Source: Pomphorhynchus laevis (lineage: Eukaryota > Acanthocephala > Palaeacanthocephala > Echinorhynchida > Pomphorhynchidae). From it: DNA of 64,000 nt. Below the pieces are notes generated by a model. That model did no database searches. It was given only the letters and a program-made list of their open reading frames with translations, and was not told where the DNA came from. How positions within the stretch are numbered: the stretch's first letter is position 1; each line of letters opens with the position of its first letter. The position numbers were made by a program, and so were the translations under genes. The stretch covers positions 62,001 through 126,000 of the forward strand of contig WNNJ02001329.1 of assembly GCA_012934845.2 (NCBI GenBank), written 5' to 3'. Shown piece by piece: positions 10,040 to 20,355 of the stretch.

Positions 10040-10790
10040 GTGGATTCACTTGACTGTTGAGGTTTTTTATAGATGCTCGTCGAATCGCCAAAGATACATA
10101 TTTTGTAAGGATGCATGATATGTTGCTTTTAAGGTGAGTAATGCATTCGTGATAGGGTATATTGTGGTTAACCGCATGTTTTCGTGCGATCTGTCGTAAT
10201 ACTCTTTCTGCATTATGACCTATGTTTCCTAGCGCAGAAAACGTGAGAGGGTGAAATCCGGATCACTCGAGTTTTGCCACTCGTTCAGCATATTTGGCTC
10301 GTTTTCTATTTTCATTATAAATATGTGAATCGATCATCCGTTGAGAATACAATGAGGCAAGCGGGTTATAAACACAAACGTTTATGAAGAACCGCTCCAT
10401 CGTTGTTCCGAATAGATTATTGCATGCTATGTCTAGTCTTGACCACCTCTCTGTAGTTTTACTGATTTTATCAAATAGCATTAAATCTGGCGCTGGTATG
10501 AGTGACGGCTCAATAACAACATTGACACAAACATCACGACGTGCTAACGCGATCTTGTATCTTATTGTATTATGCTGTGTGAAATATATTCCACCAACTT
10601 AACATGAGTGCGCATGTCCAATGCTGAAGTTCTGTCCATAAATACATTTGGGTTGGGTATTTAGTGGTTCCCATTCATATCTTGCTGATATCGTGTCTTG
10701 AAATTGTTGCTTCGATAAGTATCGACCAGTTTGTGTCACAGGAAAAGTGCTGAGCCATAATGAGTAAATATATGTAGTGTACAAGTAATT
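10040..10790 (-). pseudogene. Restriction-like C-terminal part of LINE RL-A1 (downstream half)
   Basis: Minus-strand pieces 10599-10784 and 10263-10481, with a continuation toward 10040, align in order with the C-terminus of the LINE ORF at 39193-40758. Shared features are a YGW-like segment, CIYGQ...HAHSC in place of CVCGE...HSLSC, then RLDIACNNLFG, FINVCVYNPLA and YNENRKRAKYAERVAKLE. This block has the look of a CCHC-like knuckle plus a PD-(D/E)XK endonuclease, as in LINEs that cleave target DNA with a restriction-like enzyme. Frames are broken and part is missing. The matching upstream half lies at 14635-15480, beyond an inserted LINE. Confidence 0.7.
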
Positions 10791-10924
10791 TCGGAGCTAT
10801 CAAACGATAGCAGCAAAAATCATTCAAAAATCAACGATAATCCTACAAAAAAAGATAAATTAAAGGTAAATCTAACTACAGATCCAAGTAACAAGGTTAG
10901 TAATTTTTCTATGGTATCGGGTGA

Positions 10925-11992
10925 TGGGGAGGTGCTTCCCCCATTCCTAAATTAAAGAATTTGCTGATAATTAAAGTTAAGAAACCGATTGAAAAACACG
11001 ATCTCTACAACAAATTTTTGAGATCCTTCACCAAACAGTTTCAGAACAGGGTTCTATTTAACTCTGTTAGGTTACACCCTGCGGAGGTGAAGATCTCTTT
11101 TGTCTCGAATGACCTTGCCGCAAACTACATGGAGTACTTCTCCGCCAATTTAGCTGAATATGGTGAAATTTCATCCAAGCCTATCCTAGCATCACTAAAA
11201 GTTTCAAATCTTCCCTGTTCAATGGAAGAAGAAGATACACGTTCTTTTATGGCTAAATTCAAGATCACCAATCTGAGGTCAATCCGAAGTAGGGACAGGA
11301 ACCCTATCCCGGTTGGCTTTTGCAATGCTCCCGTAAATATTGCTGAATCCTTGTCTAATTCTGCGTCGAATCCTTTTATGGGTTTCAATATTAAATTCAC
11401 GATCACAGAGAGGGATGATCTGACCTATCCCCACTGCAGCCGGTGTCACAAATGGGGACACTGGGCCTCCAGCTGCAGTGGGACCCCTTCGTGTGGGGTC
11501 TGTAGCTCCACCAGCTGTCCTTCTCTTACAACTACCGATCATTGCAAGCCCCTTCCTTCATGCTCGATTTGCGAAGGGTGCCATCCTGCTTGGAGCAGGA
11601 AATGCTCTCTATTCAAAGAATACAGACAATTATTCTTGCTGAAACCGCCCAATCCGGCCAAGTCCTTCGCGGTCGCTGCAGCTCCACGTATGGATGACGC
11701 TGACATTCCACGCATTATCGACTTAAAGACTTCAAATGCTCTTCGGCAGATGGAGGAGTTAGTACGCTCTATCCTAACTGTTATCGGGACTAATCCTGTG
11801 CTTCCTGTTTCCTCAGTTCCGGAGTCGAAAAAGAGAGGGGCTTCAGCCCATGCCGTCCCCCCGCTTAAGATTGGGAAGCTAATCCAACAGAAGACTAATA
11901 GGGGAAATGAAGATACTGCCCAGGGGCAAGTACCTTCCTTGGAGGGGGCTAGTGGTGGGAAGGGCAACCTTCCTGCACCTAGCTTTGTCTAG
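10925..11992 (+). CDS. LINE ORF1, Gag-like zinc-knuckle protein
   Basis: From the first in-frame TTG at 10961 the frame gives 343 residues; the same frame is open back to 10925. A matching coding frame from about 10800 to 10955 ends in a run of five C, which suggests a single-base frameshift and a longer true N-terminus. Residues 159-172 form a CCHC knuckle (C159, C162, H167, C172). A second C-rich knuckle follows near 178-195 and a third near 201-215. ORF1 proteins of jockey-type LINEs bind element RNA and form the ribonucleoprotein. Residues 75-150 resemble the fold preceding the knuckles in the minus-strand relative at 44300. The rest is serine/proline-rich and probably disordered. Confidence 0.8.
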   Translation, partial: WGGASPIPKLKNLLIIKVKKPIEKHDLYNKFLRSFTKQFQNRVLFNSVRLHPAEVKISFVSNDLAANYMEYFSANLAEYGEISSKPILASLKVSNLPCSMEEEDTRSFMAKFKITNLRSIRSRDRNPIPVGFCNAPVNIAESLSNSASNPFMGFNIKFTITERDDLTYPHCSRCHKWGHWASSCSGTPSCGVCSSTSCPSLTTTDHCKPLPSCSICEGCHPAWSRKCSLFKEYRQLFLLKPPNPAKSFAVAAAPRMDDADIPRIIDLKTSNALRQMEELVRSILTVIGTNPVLPVSSVPESKKRGASAHAVPPLKIGKLIQQKTNRGNEDTAQGQVPSLEGASGGKGNLPAPSFV

Positions 11993-12025
11993 GTAGGCAA
12001 TCCCCCATCCAACTAATCCATCACA

Positions 12026-12340
12026 ATGCAGAGTACTCGTGAGCCTTTTTCACTAAATATCCTTCTGTGGAACTCGGGAGGTGCTTCCGCCCTTAGACTT
12101 CTATCTGGTAGAGATGCAGATGTTATAGTCCTTCAGGAGACGCGGTCTATCCGTCTCCCCCAGGACATTACTCGATTTATCCCAAAGCATATTTGTTCCC
12201 ACTATACTCCGTACATAACCCCACCTCACTCATCTTCATCTCAAGGACTCTTGACCTTAGTTAAGTGCTCCTTAAGGTCCTCCCTCCTATTAAACTACTC
12301 ATGTCCAGCCCTTGTCTTGTTTAGTAGTTTCACTCAGTAA
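12026..12340 (+). pseudogene. LINE ORF2 N-terminus, apurinic-type endonuclease start
   Basis: The frame begins 33 bases after ORF1 and gives the first third of an exonuclease-endonuclease-phosphatase domain: LNILLWNSGG near residue 10 (the metal-binding asparagine) and VIVLQETRS near residue 35 (the catalytic glutamate). It terminates at TAA 12338-12340, while the domain continues in the frame that opens at 12312. A single-base indel near 12325 therefore splits ORF2. This nuclease nicks target DNA to prime reverse transcription. Apart from this lesion the two halves look coding and well preserved. Confidence 0.8.
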
Positions 12341-14480
12341 GAACGGTAAACGCCTCAGTCTAGCCAATGTCTACATCCGTCCAGGGGAAATTCACAAGAA
12401 CCGTGACCTCCTGGATAGTATTATTGACAGCGGTTATGACATGTTACTTGGAGATTTCAACGACAGAACTGGTCGTTGGATCAATGCAGCACTTCGCAGA
12501 GCTAGGAACGGTTATCTTATTCACAAACCCCCGTCACCTACCTTTCATTGCACATCAACAAATTCTATCCTCGACATTTTACTGCTTCACTCGAGGTGGT
12601 TGTTAAAACCCTTCTGCACGGAGCAGTCGCGCCAGCAATTGTCCACCTCTCATGACCTAATTCGTTGGAGGATTGAGGAAGATATGTTGCTTCGAAGGAG
12701 GTTTCACTTTGATCCGATCAGAGTGGCCTTCTTTCAAGCGGCTATCCAACTCTTTCCCTTAATAGGAAATGAGAGTTTGACCAAATTTAATACCTACCTC
12801 TTTTCGCAAGCTACCGCGATTCTATCGACTACCTATAAAGGTCGTATATACAATCCCACTCCGACGAAACTCAAGGTCCTAGCAAAATTACTGAACCTCC
12901 CTAATCTCTCTGCTTCCGCCAAACAGGCCCTCTCGAATGAATACTGGAGCACTAGATACAGGTTCCAGCTGAGTAGGGATAGGACGAGTATTGCTCGCCT
13001 TAATCCTTCTCAGTCTTCCTTTTGGAAGATTTTCAAGAAGGAGAAGTTTGTTTGCTGGAAGGATAGAGCATTGGGTTGGATAGGGAATGTAGGCCTTGAT
13101 AAAGTTTTGGAGGAGTCACTGGCCCTACACAACTATGGAGCCACTCAATCACCTCAACCAATCCCGCCTTGGTGTAACTTCAGGAGTAGGGATCTATCTG
13201 TTACGGATATCCTTAACTCCTGGGGTCCACTTCCGGGCACCTCCAAATCCGTCGCTCCACTTTCTTCTCGGGTCTGTCAGCTTTTGACAGCTGATCAGAG
13301 AAGAGAGGTGGCCGTCACAATGCTTTTAGCCTCCCCATCCGATGTAGCAGGCATCAATATTAGTAAGCGTGTTTTTATTCCTAAGAAAAAATCCTGCTCA
13401 TGCCCTAAAGATCTGCGACCCATTTCGATTCAAAATGCCCTCGTGTCGATTTACGAAAAAGCGCTTGCGCGTAAAATCCGCGACCATTTAAGTAGGCGTA
13501 ATTTGATCCCTCCAGGTTTTTATGGGTTCGTCAAAGGTCGCTCGGTCCATTCAGCAGTTGGTGAGGTGGAGCAGTTTTGTCGGGATAATAGCCATCGTCT
13601 AGTTGTGGCTGTTTTCCTTGACTTTTCTGCTGCATTTGACCGCATCTCCATTCCTTTTGTGATCTCTTCTCTCAGGTCCCTCGGGTTGCCTGCGAGAATT
13701 GTGAACAGAGTGGAGATCCTGCTGTACACCAAGCGATTTTATTATGAAGACGACCCTGATGCGCGTCAGTTCTACCCTATTACGGGTGTACCTCAAGGAT
13801 CCCCACTTTCTCCTATCTTATATCTTGCTGCCTCTATTAAACTATTCAAAATATTTAAACGCGAACAACGTCTTGTGGTGTACGCTGATGACACCACAGC
13901 CCTGTTCACTGGACACAGGTGTAAAGACGTAGTCTCTGACATCAGCCGTTTCTTTTTAAGATTAAAAGATCAGTTACCCATATCCAATCTTATTTTAAAC
14001 TCAGCTAAATCGCAGGTGGTCGTCTTTCATGGCACACCTGCTACAAAGCAAAAACTTAAGAGATTAGCACTCTCTGCGCTCTCCTCCATATTTGCCTCTG
14101 AACCACTTCCCACCTTCACAAGTCGAGTAAAATACCTGGGGTTCACCGTTACGGTGAACTGGTCGGCGAAAGCTGACCTGGATAGACTCAAACGTATCCT
14201 GAAGAAAGCTAGGTGGGCCCTGAAACGGGCTCAGCATCTGTCATTGAAAGGGAAAGCCCAGGTGCGTCTTAGGGGCACTCGGGCTATCTCGGGATTAGTC
14301 TTCTTCTCAAGAGGACGTCCTCCAGAGCAAAGGCTAAGGTTTCTTAAGCTCCTCGTCTCTCGTTTACCAAGCATAGTCCGCGCCGATTGGATTCTTCGGG
14401 GGGGGGTGAAAGACCCCGGGTGGTTCAGTCGGAAGGCGGCGTGTTGGATCGGTTGGGGGCTCAGATCCCCCTGGACCTGA
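12312..14480 (+). CDS. LINE ORF2, endonuclease C-half plus reverse transcriptase
   Basis: 722 codons open from a TTG at 12312, although the genuine start is the ATG near 12026 in the other frame. Residues 46-50 LGDFN and 113-115 SHD complete the apurinic-type endonuclease. The RT shows FLDFSAAFD at 435-443, GVPQGSPLSP at 492-501 and YADD at 524-527, all intact. A thumb region with YLGFTV follows, and the C-terminus is basic and tryptophan-rich without an RNase H domain. The protein nicks DNA and copies element RNA at the nick. One frameshift repair is all that separates this copy from an intact ORF2, so it is young compared with its neighbours. Confidence 0.85.
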   Translation: MSCLVVSLSKNGKRLSLANVYIRPGEIHKNRDLLDSIIDSGYDMLLGDFNDRTGRWINAALRRARNGYLIHKPPSPTFHCTSTNSILDILLLHSRWLLKPFCTEQSRQQLSTSHDLIRWRIEEDMLLRRRFHFDPIRVAFFQAAIQLFPLIGNESLTKFNTYLFSQATAILSTTYKGRIYNPTPTKLKVLAKLLNLPNLSASAKQALSNEYWSTRYRFQLSRDRTSIARLNPSQSSFWKIFKKEKFVCWKDRALGWIGNVGLDKVLEESLALHNYGATQSPQPIPPWCNFRSRDLSVTDILNSWGPLPGTSKSVAPLSSRVCQLLTADQRREVAVTMLLASPSDVAGINISKRVFIPKKKSCSCPKDLRPISIQNALVSIYEKALARKIRDHLSRRNLIPPGFYGFVKGRSVHSAVGEVEQFCRDNSHRLVVAVFLDFSAAFDRISIPFVISSLRSLGLPARIVNRVEILLYTKRFYYEDDPDARQFYPITGVPQGSPLSPILYLAASIKLFKIFKREQRLVVYADDTTALFTGHRCKDVVSDISRFFLRLKDQLPISNLILNSAKSQVVVFHGTPATKQKLKRLALSALSSIFASEPLPTFTSRVKYLGFTVTVNWSAKADLDRLKRILKKARWALKRAQHLSLKGKAQVRLRGTRAISGLVFFSRGRPPEQRLRFLKLLVSRLPSIVRADWILRGGVKDPGWFSRKAACWIGWGLRSPWT

Positions 14481-14591
14481 GGCCATGAAAGAGAAAGGGA
14501 AGATGAAAAACGAAAGAAAAATTTTGTCATTTTTTATCTGAGTTGGTTATGACCTACTTTTTTATTCTTGCATGCTATATTTTGGTGTATT

Positions 14592-14625
14592 TAATAAAGT
14601 CTTTATTTATTTATTTATTTTTGTT
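14592..14625 (+). repeat. LINE 3' tail, (TTTA)n
   Basis: Short tandem TTTA repeats directly after an aataaag hexamer, marking the 3' end of the jockey-like LINE. Confidence 0.7.
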
Positions 14626-14634
14626 AGTTCGTCA

Positions 14635-15480
14635 AATATCTGCATTTGCATTTCTTTGTATCGCAATTGTTTTTCTTCCTTTATTTGCAGGGCGATTTTG
14701 GGATTGAATAATTTCCCATTGTGAGCAATTTAAGTCGTTCATAGGTGCATACATTCGTAATGAATATATGTATTCCTGTAACGTATTTAAGCTAGATTTA
14801 TTTATTCCAAGCCCCCTAGTTTAATTGGTAACTGAACAATTCTTTCCCATTTCGAGTGTAAAATACTTTGCCCGATTATCTGTGGAAAAATATCTCTAAA
14901 TAACAGTGAATCTAGTTATTCTAGCCATTCGGAATCGATTGGAGTTGTTCTTTTCATGTGTGCCCATCTGAACTATAGACTCTTGATGATCAGTATGAAA
15001 GCTGAGTGGCTATCTATGACAGCTATATATGTTAATAATTTGATCCGCTGTATTCAATCATCTACAGTCTTCTTAACCATTTATTCAATGTTGTTTGATT
15101 GACCGATTAAGCTACCGAGTATTTTCACCCCTGTTGTCACAACTTGAACATTATTTTGCCTAAAGAATAATGCTTCTTTATGTATATTTGTTGGGTGAAT
15201 GAGCAGATTGCATTTCGATGGATTGATGTAATATTCAAAGCCATGACTTATTTCTTGCATAGTATTCAATAGGAAAACCAAATTTTCGTAGGATTCAACG
15301 CATATGCCATCGTCCGCGTACCACTGATGCATTATCTCGGGAATCCTATTTTCTAACTCTCTGATGAGCGGAAGTGAATCAGCTGCGTATCCAGCCATCG
15401 CGAGAAGGTCGCTCTGCATAAATCCTTCCCTGAGCATAACTCTTTCTCCAATGCCATGGATGCAAGTGATGCGTAACAAT
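14635..15480 (-). pseudogene. RT core and thumb of LINE RL-A1 (upstream half)
   Basis: The open piece 15081-15479 contains LREGFMQSDLLAMAGYAA (the GDP-type substrate motif), then HQWYADDG with intact YADD. Continuing on the minus strand through stops, HSAFILIIKSL, RWAHMKRT and a LPIKLGGLGI segment match the RT thumb of the LINE at 39193-40758. This is the middle of the protein whose C-terminus is found at 10040-10790. The jockey-like LINE sits between the halves. Roughly 30 residues between the halves are unaccounted for. Several stops mark it as dead. Confidence 0.7.
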
Positions 15481-15555
15481 TACTTAGTATAATCGTCATC
15501 GACGGACACATTTAGTTTTAATATAATTATAAAATAAATAATAATAAATAAATAT

Positions 15556-16100
15556 GAAAATAATAAAGAAATAATAGGATAAGATTTAAGTAAATATATT
15601 CCTAAAATATGGTATAAGCTGTTACCGTCATTAGGACGAAAATTTTTTAATTATAATAAAGATATGATCTAATATAATAATAAATAGGATAGATATTATA
15701 TAATATAGGATAATCAAAATTAATATTGATATAAAACACTATTTCAGTATTAATTCTACAAAAGAATTTTTAGAACAGACAAAAGAAATAAAATTTCAAA
15801 ATATTAATACGTACGATTATAGTACGCCTCTTTCAATTCTAGATTTAGCAAATATAAAAGAAGCGTTATAAATATTAATAAACTTTATATTCGAGAAAAT
15901 ATATACAAATATATTATAATAACTATAACGCATATCTAACAAAAATTAAACCGTCTAGTAAATATGGACATATGGATAAAATTGAATTGATAGAATCCTT
16001 AAATATTTTAATAAATCAAAATTATTTAAAGGTAGGGACATCTATATTTAGATAAATGAAGGACATTTTAATGGGAGGTAATAGTAGCCCAATTATAGCA
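15556..16100 (+). mobile_element. Permuted PLE fragment, copy B
   Basis: Collinear with 7171-7695 of copy A and sharing exactly its internal deletion and filler (gatatgatctaatataataa). It holds the end of the spacer and the first part of the RT up to GGNSSPIIA. Both ends abut A/T microsatellite sequence. No reading frame of useful length survives. The shared deletion shows that copies A and B descend from one deleted parent or from a duplication. Confidence 0.8.
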
Positions 16101-16105
16101 CCTGC

Positions 16106-16145
16106 GGTAAATAAATAATAATAAATAAATAATAATAATAATTCT
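16106..16145. repeat. (AAT)n microsatellite
   Basis: Short AAT/AAAT repeats bordering permuted-PLE copy B; a similar tract precedes the copy at about 15525-15560. Confidence 0.75.
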
Positions 16146-16221
16146 AAATCAATAAATCAAAATTTAATAATTAATAAATCTCCTAGTATCATTTACTCAC
16201 AGCGTCGACTTGTGTGCATTT

Positions 16222-16404
16222 AGTTTTGTGAGATTTCCTATAGTGATGTTGTCGTGGAACGTTCTCTATCAGATTTGAAGTTGAATGATATAATGAAGAT
16301 ATCGATGATGGGAGCGTGTCAATCTTTTTTTGGACATGAATTTTTAGCGGCCGCTTCTGCTTACAATGATAATACGCGTATAATTCAGCTAAAACAAAAA
16401 AATT
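16222..16404 (+). other. Possible isolated exon or coding remnant
   Basis: A frame of about 60 codons follows a tttag acceptor-like site and ends at TAA 16402-16404. Its composition looks coding (ISYSDVVVERSLSDLKLND, then MGACQSFFGHEFLAAASAY). I do not recognise the family. It could be a 3' exon of a host gene or a remnant of an unrecognised element. The rest of 16146-16555 shows nothing. Confidence 0.25.
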
Positions 16405-16554
16405 AAACGTACTTTAAATTAAATGTACATGATATTGGCGTAATAAATGCTAAAATTTAAATTTTCTTAATTTATAACATTTGTAAGTATAAAAAAATAT
16501 ATATTTTTATATAATCTGAAAAAATATTTACACAGTTTGCAATCAAACTCAGAT

Positions 16555-17160
16555 GGGTAATGTCCTGTCTTCGGCGGCGTCCAAAAAAGCAGGCGGCGTT
16601 GCCCCGCGCAATCGCCGCACTAATTCGCTGCATAAATCAAAGTCATGACCGCTTGTCGCCAGTTGTTCCGAACCAGCCTATTTCCTAGCGCCTCGAGGAA
16701 CGACGCAGCGCTCGAGCCCATAGTATCAAGCGTATCGATCGCCACTGGCACGAACTCGTAATCCCAAGTATCGATATCTCTGTATTTTGATATTTTTTTC
16801 TTGCCTCTGCGTCAATGGCGACGACACTGCGTTCTGTTACAGCTTGAAATTGATTGGTCGGGTCCAGGATATTGGGGCAGGTAAAGTCCCATATCAGAAA
16901 ACGACCGAATTGCTACGGGATAAGAGTCGCTTTATCCGGGCACTTTCCATCAATCCTTTAGATACCAATCGGTACCAACCTTGAAGGTACCATCTGCTTA
17001 TGTGAGGGCCATCCGAATGATCTCGTTTACTCCGGTGTGAGAGATTCAACGGGTGCGTACTTCCTTACTCACCTCTTCTCTGCAGATGCAAGTAAAAGCT
17101 TGTCTTTAGAGGACTCCAAGTCTCAGTTCTATTGTTATCGACAATGATTGATCATCTTTG
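16555..17160 (-). pseudogene. C-terminal fragment of a second restriction-like-domain LINE (RL-B1)
   Basis: GC-rich island. On the minus strand the frame reads ARKKYQN, DYEFVPVAIDTLDTMG, AASFLEALGNRLV and, after a one-base shift near 16626, QRISAAIARGNAAC. This is the conserved tail of LINE-like proteins with a restriction-like C-terminus (FxPxAxETxG ... LGxR ... QRxSxAIxRGNAA) that I know from cnidarian and other invertebrate genomes. It continues the type of domain seen at 46553-47787. Sequence above about 16900 is probably the same element but too damaged to align by eye. Confidence 0.6.
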
Positions 17161-17173
17161 TCGATGATCAATC
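17146..17173. repeat. 11-bp perfect hairpin
   Basis: gattgatcatc at 17146-17156 pairs with gatgatcaatc at 17163-17173 around a 6-base loop. The following 17174-17990 is A/T-rich; its open frames are hydrophobic or low-complexity and not convincing. Confidence 0.7.
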
Positions 17174-17999
17174 TACAAAGCTTTTAATTTCATTTGTGAG
17201 TATTGCTTAAAATTTAAAAAATACAATTTTTATTATTTTCAATTGTTTTATTTGTTGAAAGATTAGTGAACATCAAAACAACATTAGAACTAGTCATTAA
17301 TTTATCTTTTGCATTTTGACTTATAAATACGGATCATTTGTTTGCTGATCATTATGGATCATGATGTGATCCTTAATTGGTAGATAGTATTAAAATTCGG
17401 AATGAGAAGCTAGTATTATGTTTTGATATGTCGTTGTCAATTGAAAAATAAAATAAAATTTTAAAAACATCAGTAATTAGAAAATTTAAATATTCTAAAT
17501 ATTCTTTCGTGGAGTAGCAATGTCCCCAACTCCTGGAAAATATCCACTGCACGTCAATTATGTTTTGAGTAGTTATTAAGTTCAAATGGTTTCTATAATT
17601 GAAATGGTAATAATATTATGTCGAATAACAAAGCAGATATTACATTGAATATTTTGTAATGATTTTGTAAATGGTGATTATGTTTCTTTCATATTATTTT
17701 TTCGTTCTTTTTTGTTGTTTTATTTTAATTAAAAGTTCTGTAGTTTGTTTTGATCTTTCTTTCTATTTACATTTGTCCTTTTACTATTGCTTTGTGTCGT
17801 CAAAATTTGCCGATATTAAAATGCATTATATCGAATTCATAGTGCAATGCTCAAACCATCAATTATTCATTTCCGTACAAGTCACTTTGATATTTTGACA
17901 AGTAACTTGAACTATTTATCTTGTATTGAACTTTGCTTTAACGATTATTTGTTATAGATATTTAAATAAAGCTTCCTGAAAGTTTAATATTACAAATTA

Positions 18000-18837
18000 T
18001 TAAAATATTGTAAGCGAGCGATTGATAATGGAGCACATGATTCATCTTTGCTGATATCTCAAGTAGATACTCTGGCGAGATATTTACAACCCAGTAAACT
18101 TACAATCAACAGCTTAGATTCTGATGCCCTGGATATTTGGCGTCAATAGTACGAGTATTGCAGTTACAACAACGTCTACACATGCCAATAGAGATGGAAT
18201 ACCAGTAACGATAGATTCTGATACTGAACAAACGATACTTGCCGCTTCAAATAAAATACCTCGAATTTGGAAATTCTACTTTTGTGTAAAAACAACTAAA
18301 CATCACCGATCTCTATGCCCGGCCAAGGATGCAAACTGTTCAAAATGTGGAAAGGTTGGGCATTTCGCACGCGTATGTAAAAGTAACTCAAAAGTCTCGA
18401 CATTCGCAATGTCATGCGCTGTTTCATTTGACTCTAGAATTATCATCTCAATGCGCATTAAAAATCAAATATTAAATGCAATGGTTGATACTGGAAGCAC
18501 TAGCAATTTTATTCGTTCCGACATAGCTCGAAAACTAAATTTAACATATGATTCCCGTTGTAAGGATGTGGTGACAATGGCAATGGCAAATATGGCAAAT
18601 TCGACGAAAGGGACAGTGCGACAAGATATCGTCGTTTTTGATCGATCATATAAATCGGTGTCATTTGGCATACTCGAAAATTTGTTCTCAGAATGCATAT
18701 TAGGACAAAGCTTTCTGTCGCGACATCAATCTATTACTTTTTCTTTGCCCGGAAGAGAATTGCCAGTTTCAATCAATGCTATTACAACAATGCGAGTGCT
18801 ACCTCCAAAGCTTTTCTCAGACAATGCTAAATCATAA
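18000..18837 (+). pseudogene. LTR-retrotransposon Gag zinc knuckle and aspartic protease
   Basis: The 237-codon frame from ATG 18124 carries a CCHC knuckle CSKCGKVGHFARVC (about residues 72-85), then the retropepsin motif MVDTGSTSNFI with DTGS near 122-125, and a later ILGQSFL segment typical of the protease C-half. Gag nucleocapsid followed directly by protease is the arrangement of Ty3-like elements. Upstream, another frame reads SLDSDALDIWRQ then a TAG, which looks like the start of Gag. No RT, integrase or LTRs are seen nearby; sequence after 18837 has no continuation that I recognise. A fragment of an old LTR element, lineage not assigned. Confidence 0.7.
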
Positions 18838-19690
18838 AGACCATTTGCAACAAAGTCACGACGTATACAAAACCCGAAATTAAATTTATCAGAACAGATT
18901 CTGAATTTTAAACTCAACTTAAGAATCAATATTGGATCCTGAACTATTTGTTACACCAATCTACACCTACGTCATGTAGGTGTATGGATACTTACAAGTC
19001 CCCGGTTTTTATTAATGTGAAAACTTTGTTGTCACACTATTCCCAGTATTTTAAGTTAGGGAATAACTGACTTCGTAATCTAAACTCAGATGGTGTTGAT
19101 TTATAGCATTTTCATTTCAAAACAATATGTCAAAAATCAATGCATGTTCGAACATCATAAGATCTATCGATGTACTTGACATAATGATACTCTAGGTCAA
19201 GGATCAATGATTAATCTTGAAATCGGAATATCTGATCTTCAACGTTATGTTCTGAATTCACGTATGAATAGAGGGACTGAGCTGTCAACCCATCACTACC
19301 TTGTAGTTAATAAACTTTATTGGCTTACCAGATTACCATATAAGTTAAATTTTGTATGATGACACACTTGGAACTATTGACTGATTTATATGTGAAGCGA
19401 AGTTTTACAAGCTACATCCGATAGGACTTTGCTCAGTTACCCAAAGATGGCGAAGAATGGAGGATATAAATCTATTGTGTTCAGAACCTTACTTGCCAAG
19501 TCGAATCTGGGAAGCTATGATTTAAAGACTATATGGGCTTGTCTTTTAGGAAATCCTCAAACTACTCGAAACTTTGTGCTGGAAAGCATAAAGCACTGGA
19601 ACATTTTAGAAGTTTAATTCATTAACCTTAATCCAGTCTCCTTAATCTAGTCTTTATAATCCAATCTCCTTAATCAATCTTCTTAATCTG
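18838..19690. other. Non-coding stretch with small hairpin
   Basis: A 9-bp perfect hairpin tacacctac/gtaggtgta lies at 18962-18984. A 62-codon frame at 19429-19617 is not recognised. Around 19620-19695 there is a run of short cttaatc-type repeats. Nothing else is supported. Confidence 0.4.
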
Positions 19691-19699
19691 GTCTTCTTA

Positions 19700-19790
19700 A
19701 TTAATCAGATCAGGTAACTGAGTCTACGTACATTAAATTATTTATAAATTAAACATAATGATAAATAAAAATTAAATAATTAAATAATAA
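19700..19790 (-). repeat. Inverted terminal repeat upstream of permuted PLE copy C
   Basis: gtaactgagtctacgta and the following A/T tract are the reverse complement of the terminal repeat closing copy C at 22180-22345. Copy C thus has inverted ends, unlike copy A. Confidence 0.65.
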
Positions 19791-19833
19791 AGATATTTAT
19801 TACTGAATCTTATTTTTATAAGATTAGAAACTT

Positions 19834-20244
19834 ATGAACTATTTTTATTGGGACTTATTTTATAAGATATTTATTATTGAAACAAGAAGTCATGGTGATA
19901 AAAGGAATGGGAAAAATAGAGTTAAAAATAGTAAAAAAGATATGTATATAAATGAACAATTAGAAATATTAAAACAACTTTTAATAGATAATAAGCTAAA
20001 AGATCTTTATGTAAATAAAAGAAGTTTTTCTAAAGATATCAATTGTTCAATAAATCAAAAATTAATTAACTGTATAATAGACAGTTATTGTAATACAAAA
20101 TATTATAATCGTACATTAAATGTTAAAATTAACAATAAAAAATATACACTGACCATAAACTTCATTAATAAATGTATAGATAACATAAATATAGCTGGAC
20201 TTTTAAATAATTCTAAAAGTAAAGAAATAATAGGGTCAGATTAA
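19834..20244 (+). pseudogene. Spacer region of permuted PLE copy C
   Basis: From about residue 16 on (TRSHGDKRNGKNRVKN) this frame matches the post-endonuclease spacer of copies A and D; the first 15 residues come from flanking A/T DNA. The segment is lysine/asparagine-rich and of unknown function, linking the N-terminal nuclease to the RT. It ends with a stop just before the RT-proximal part. Confidence 0.7.
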
Positions 20245-20355
20245 AGTAAATATATTTCTAAAATAAGGTATAAACTCCTACCGCCATTAGGACGAAAAAT
20301 TTGTAATTATAATAAAGAATTAAAATCAAAACGTAACGATAATATTAGAAACATA

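Larger units (their letters stand above)
10800..14625 (+). mobile_element. Jockey-like LINE inserted in LINE RL-A1
   Basis: A near full-length non-LTR retrotransposon: ORF1 with zinc knuckles, then ORF2 with apurinic-type endonuclease and reverse transcriptase, a polyadenylation-like aataaag and a (TTTA)n tail ending near 14625. Base composition is clearly richer in G/C than the flanks. Two frame lesions are visible, near 10940 in ORF1 and near 12325 in ORF2. Both flanks are pieces of one minus-strand LINE in correct order, so this element is the younger insertion. I could not identify a clean target-site duplication. Confidence 0.85.

Noticed and set aside
11125-11967. Minus-strand frames opposite LINE ORF1
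   Set aside because: They lie antisense to a clear zinc-knuckle ORF and show no domain; a by-product of its higher GC content.
17671-17898. 75-codon hydrophobic frame
   Set aside because: F/L/C-rich low complexity from T-rich DNA; no homologous copy, no start context and no neighbour supporting a gene.
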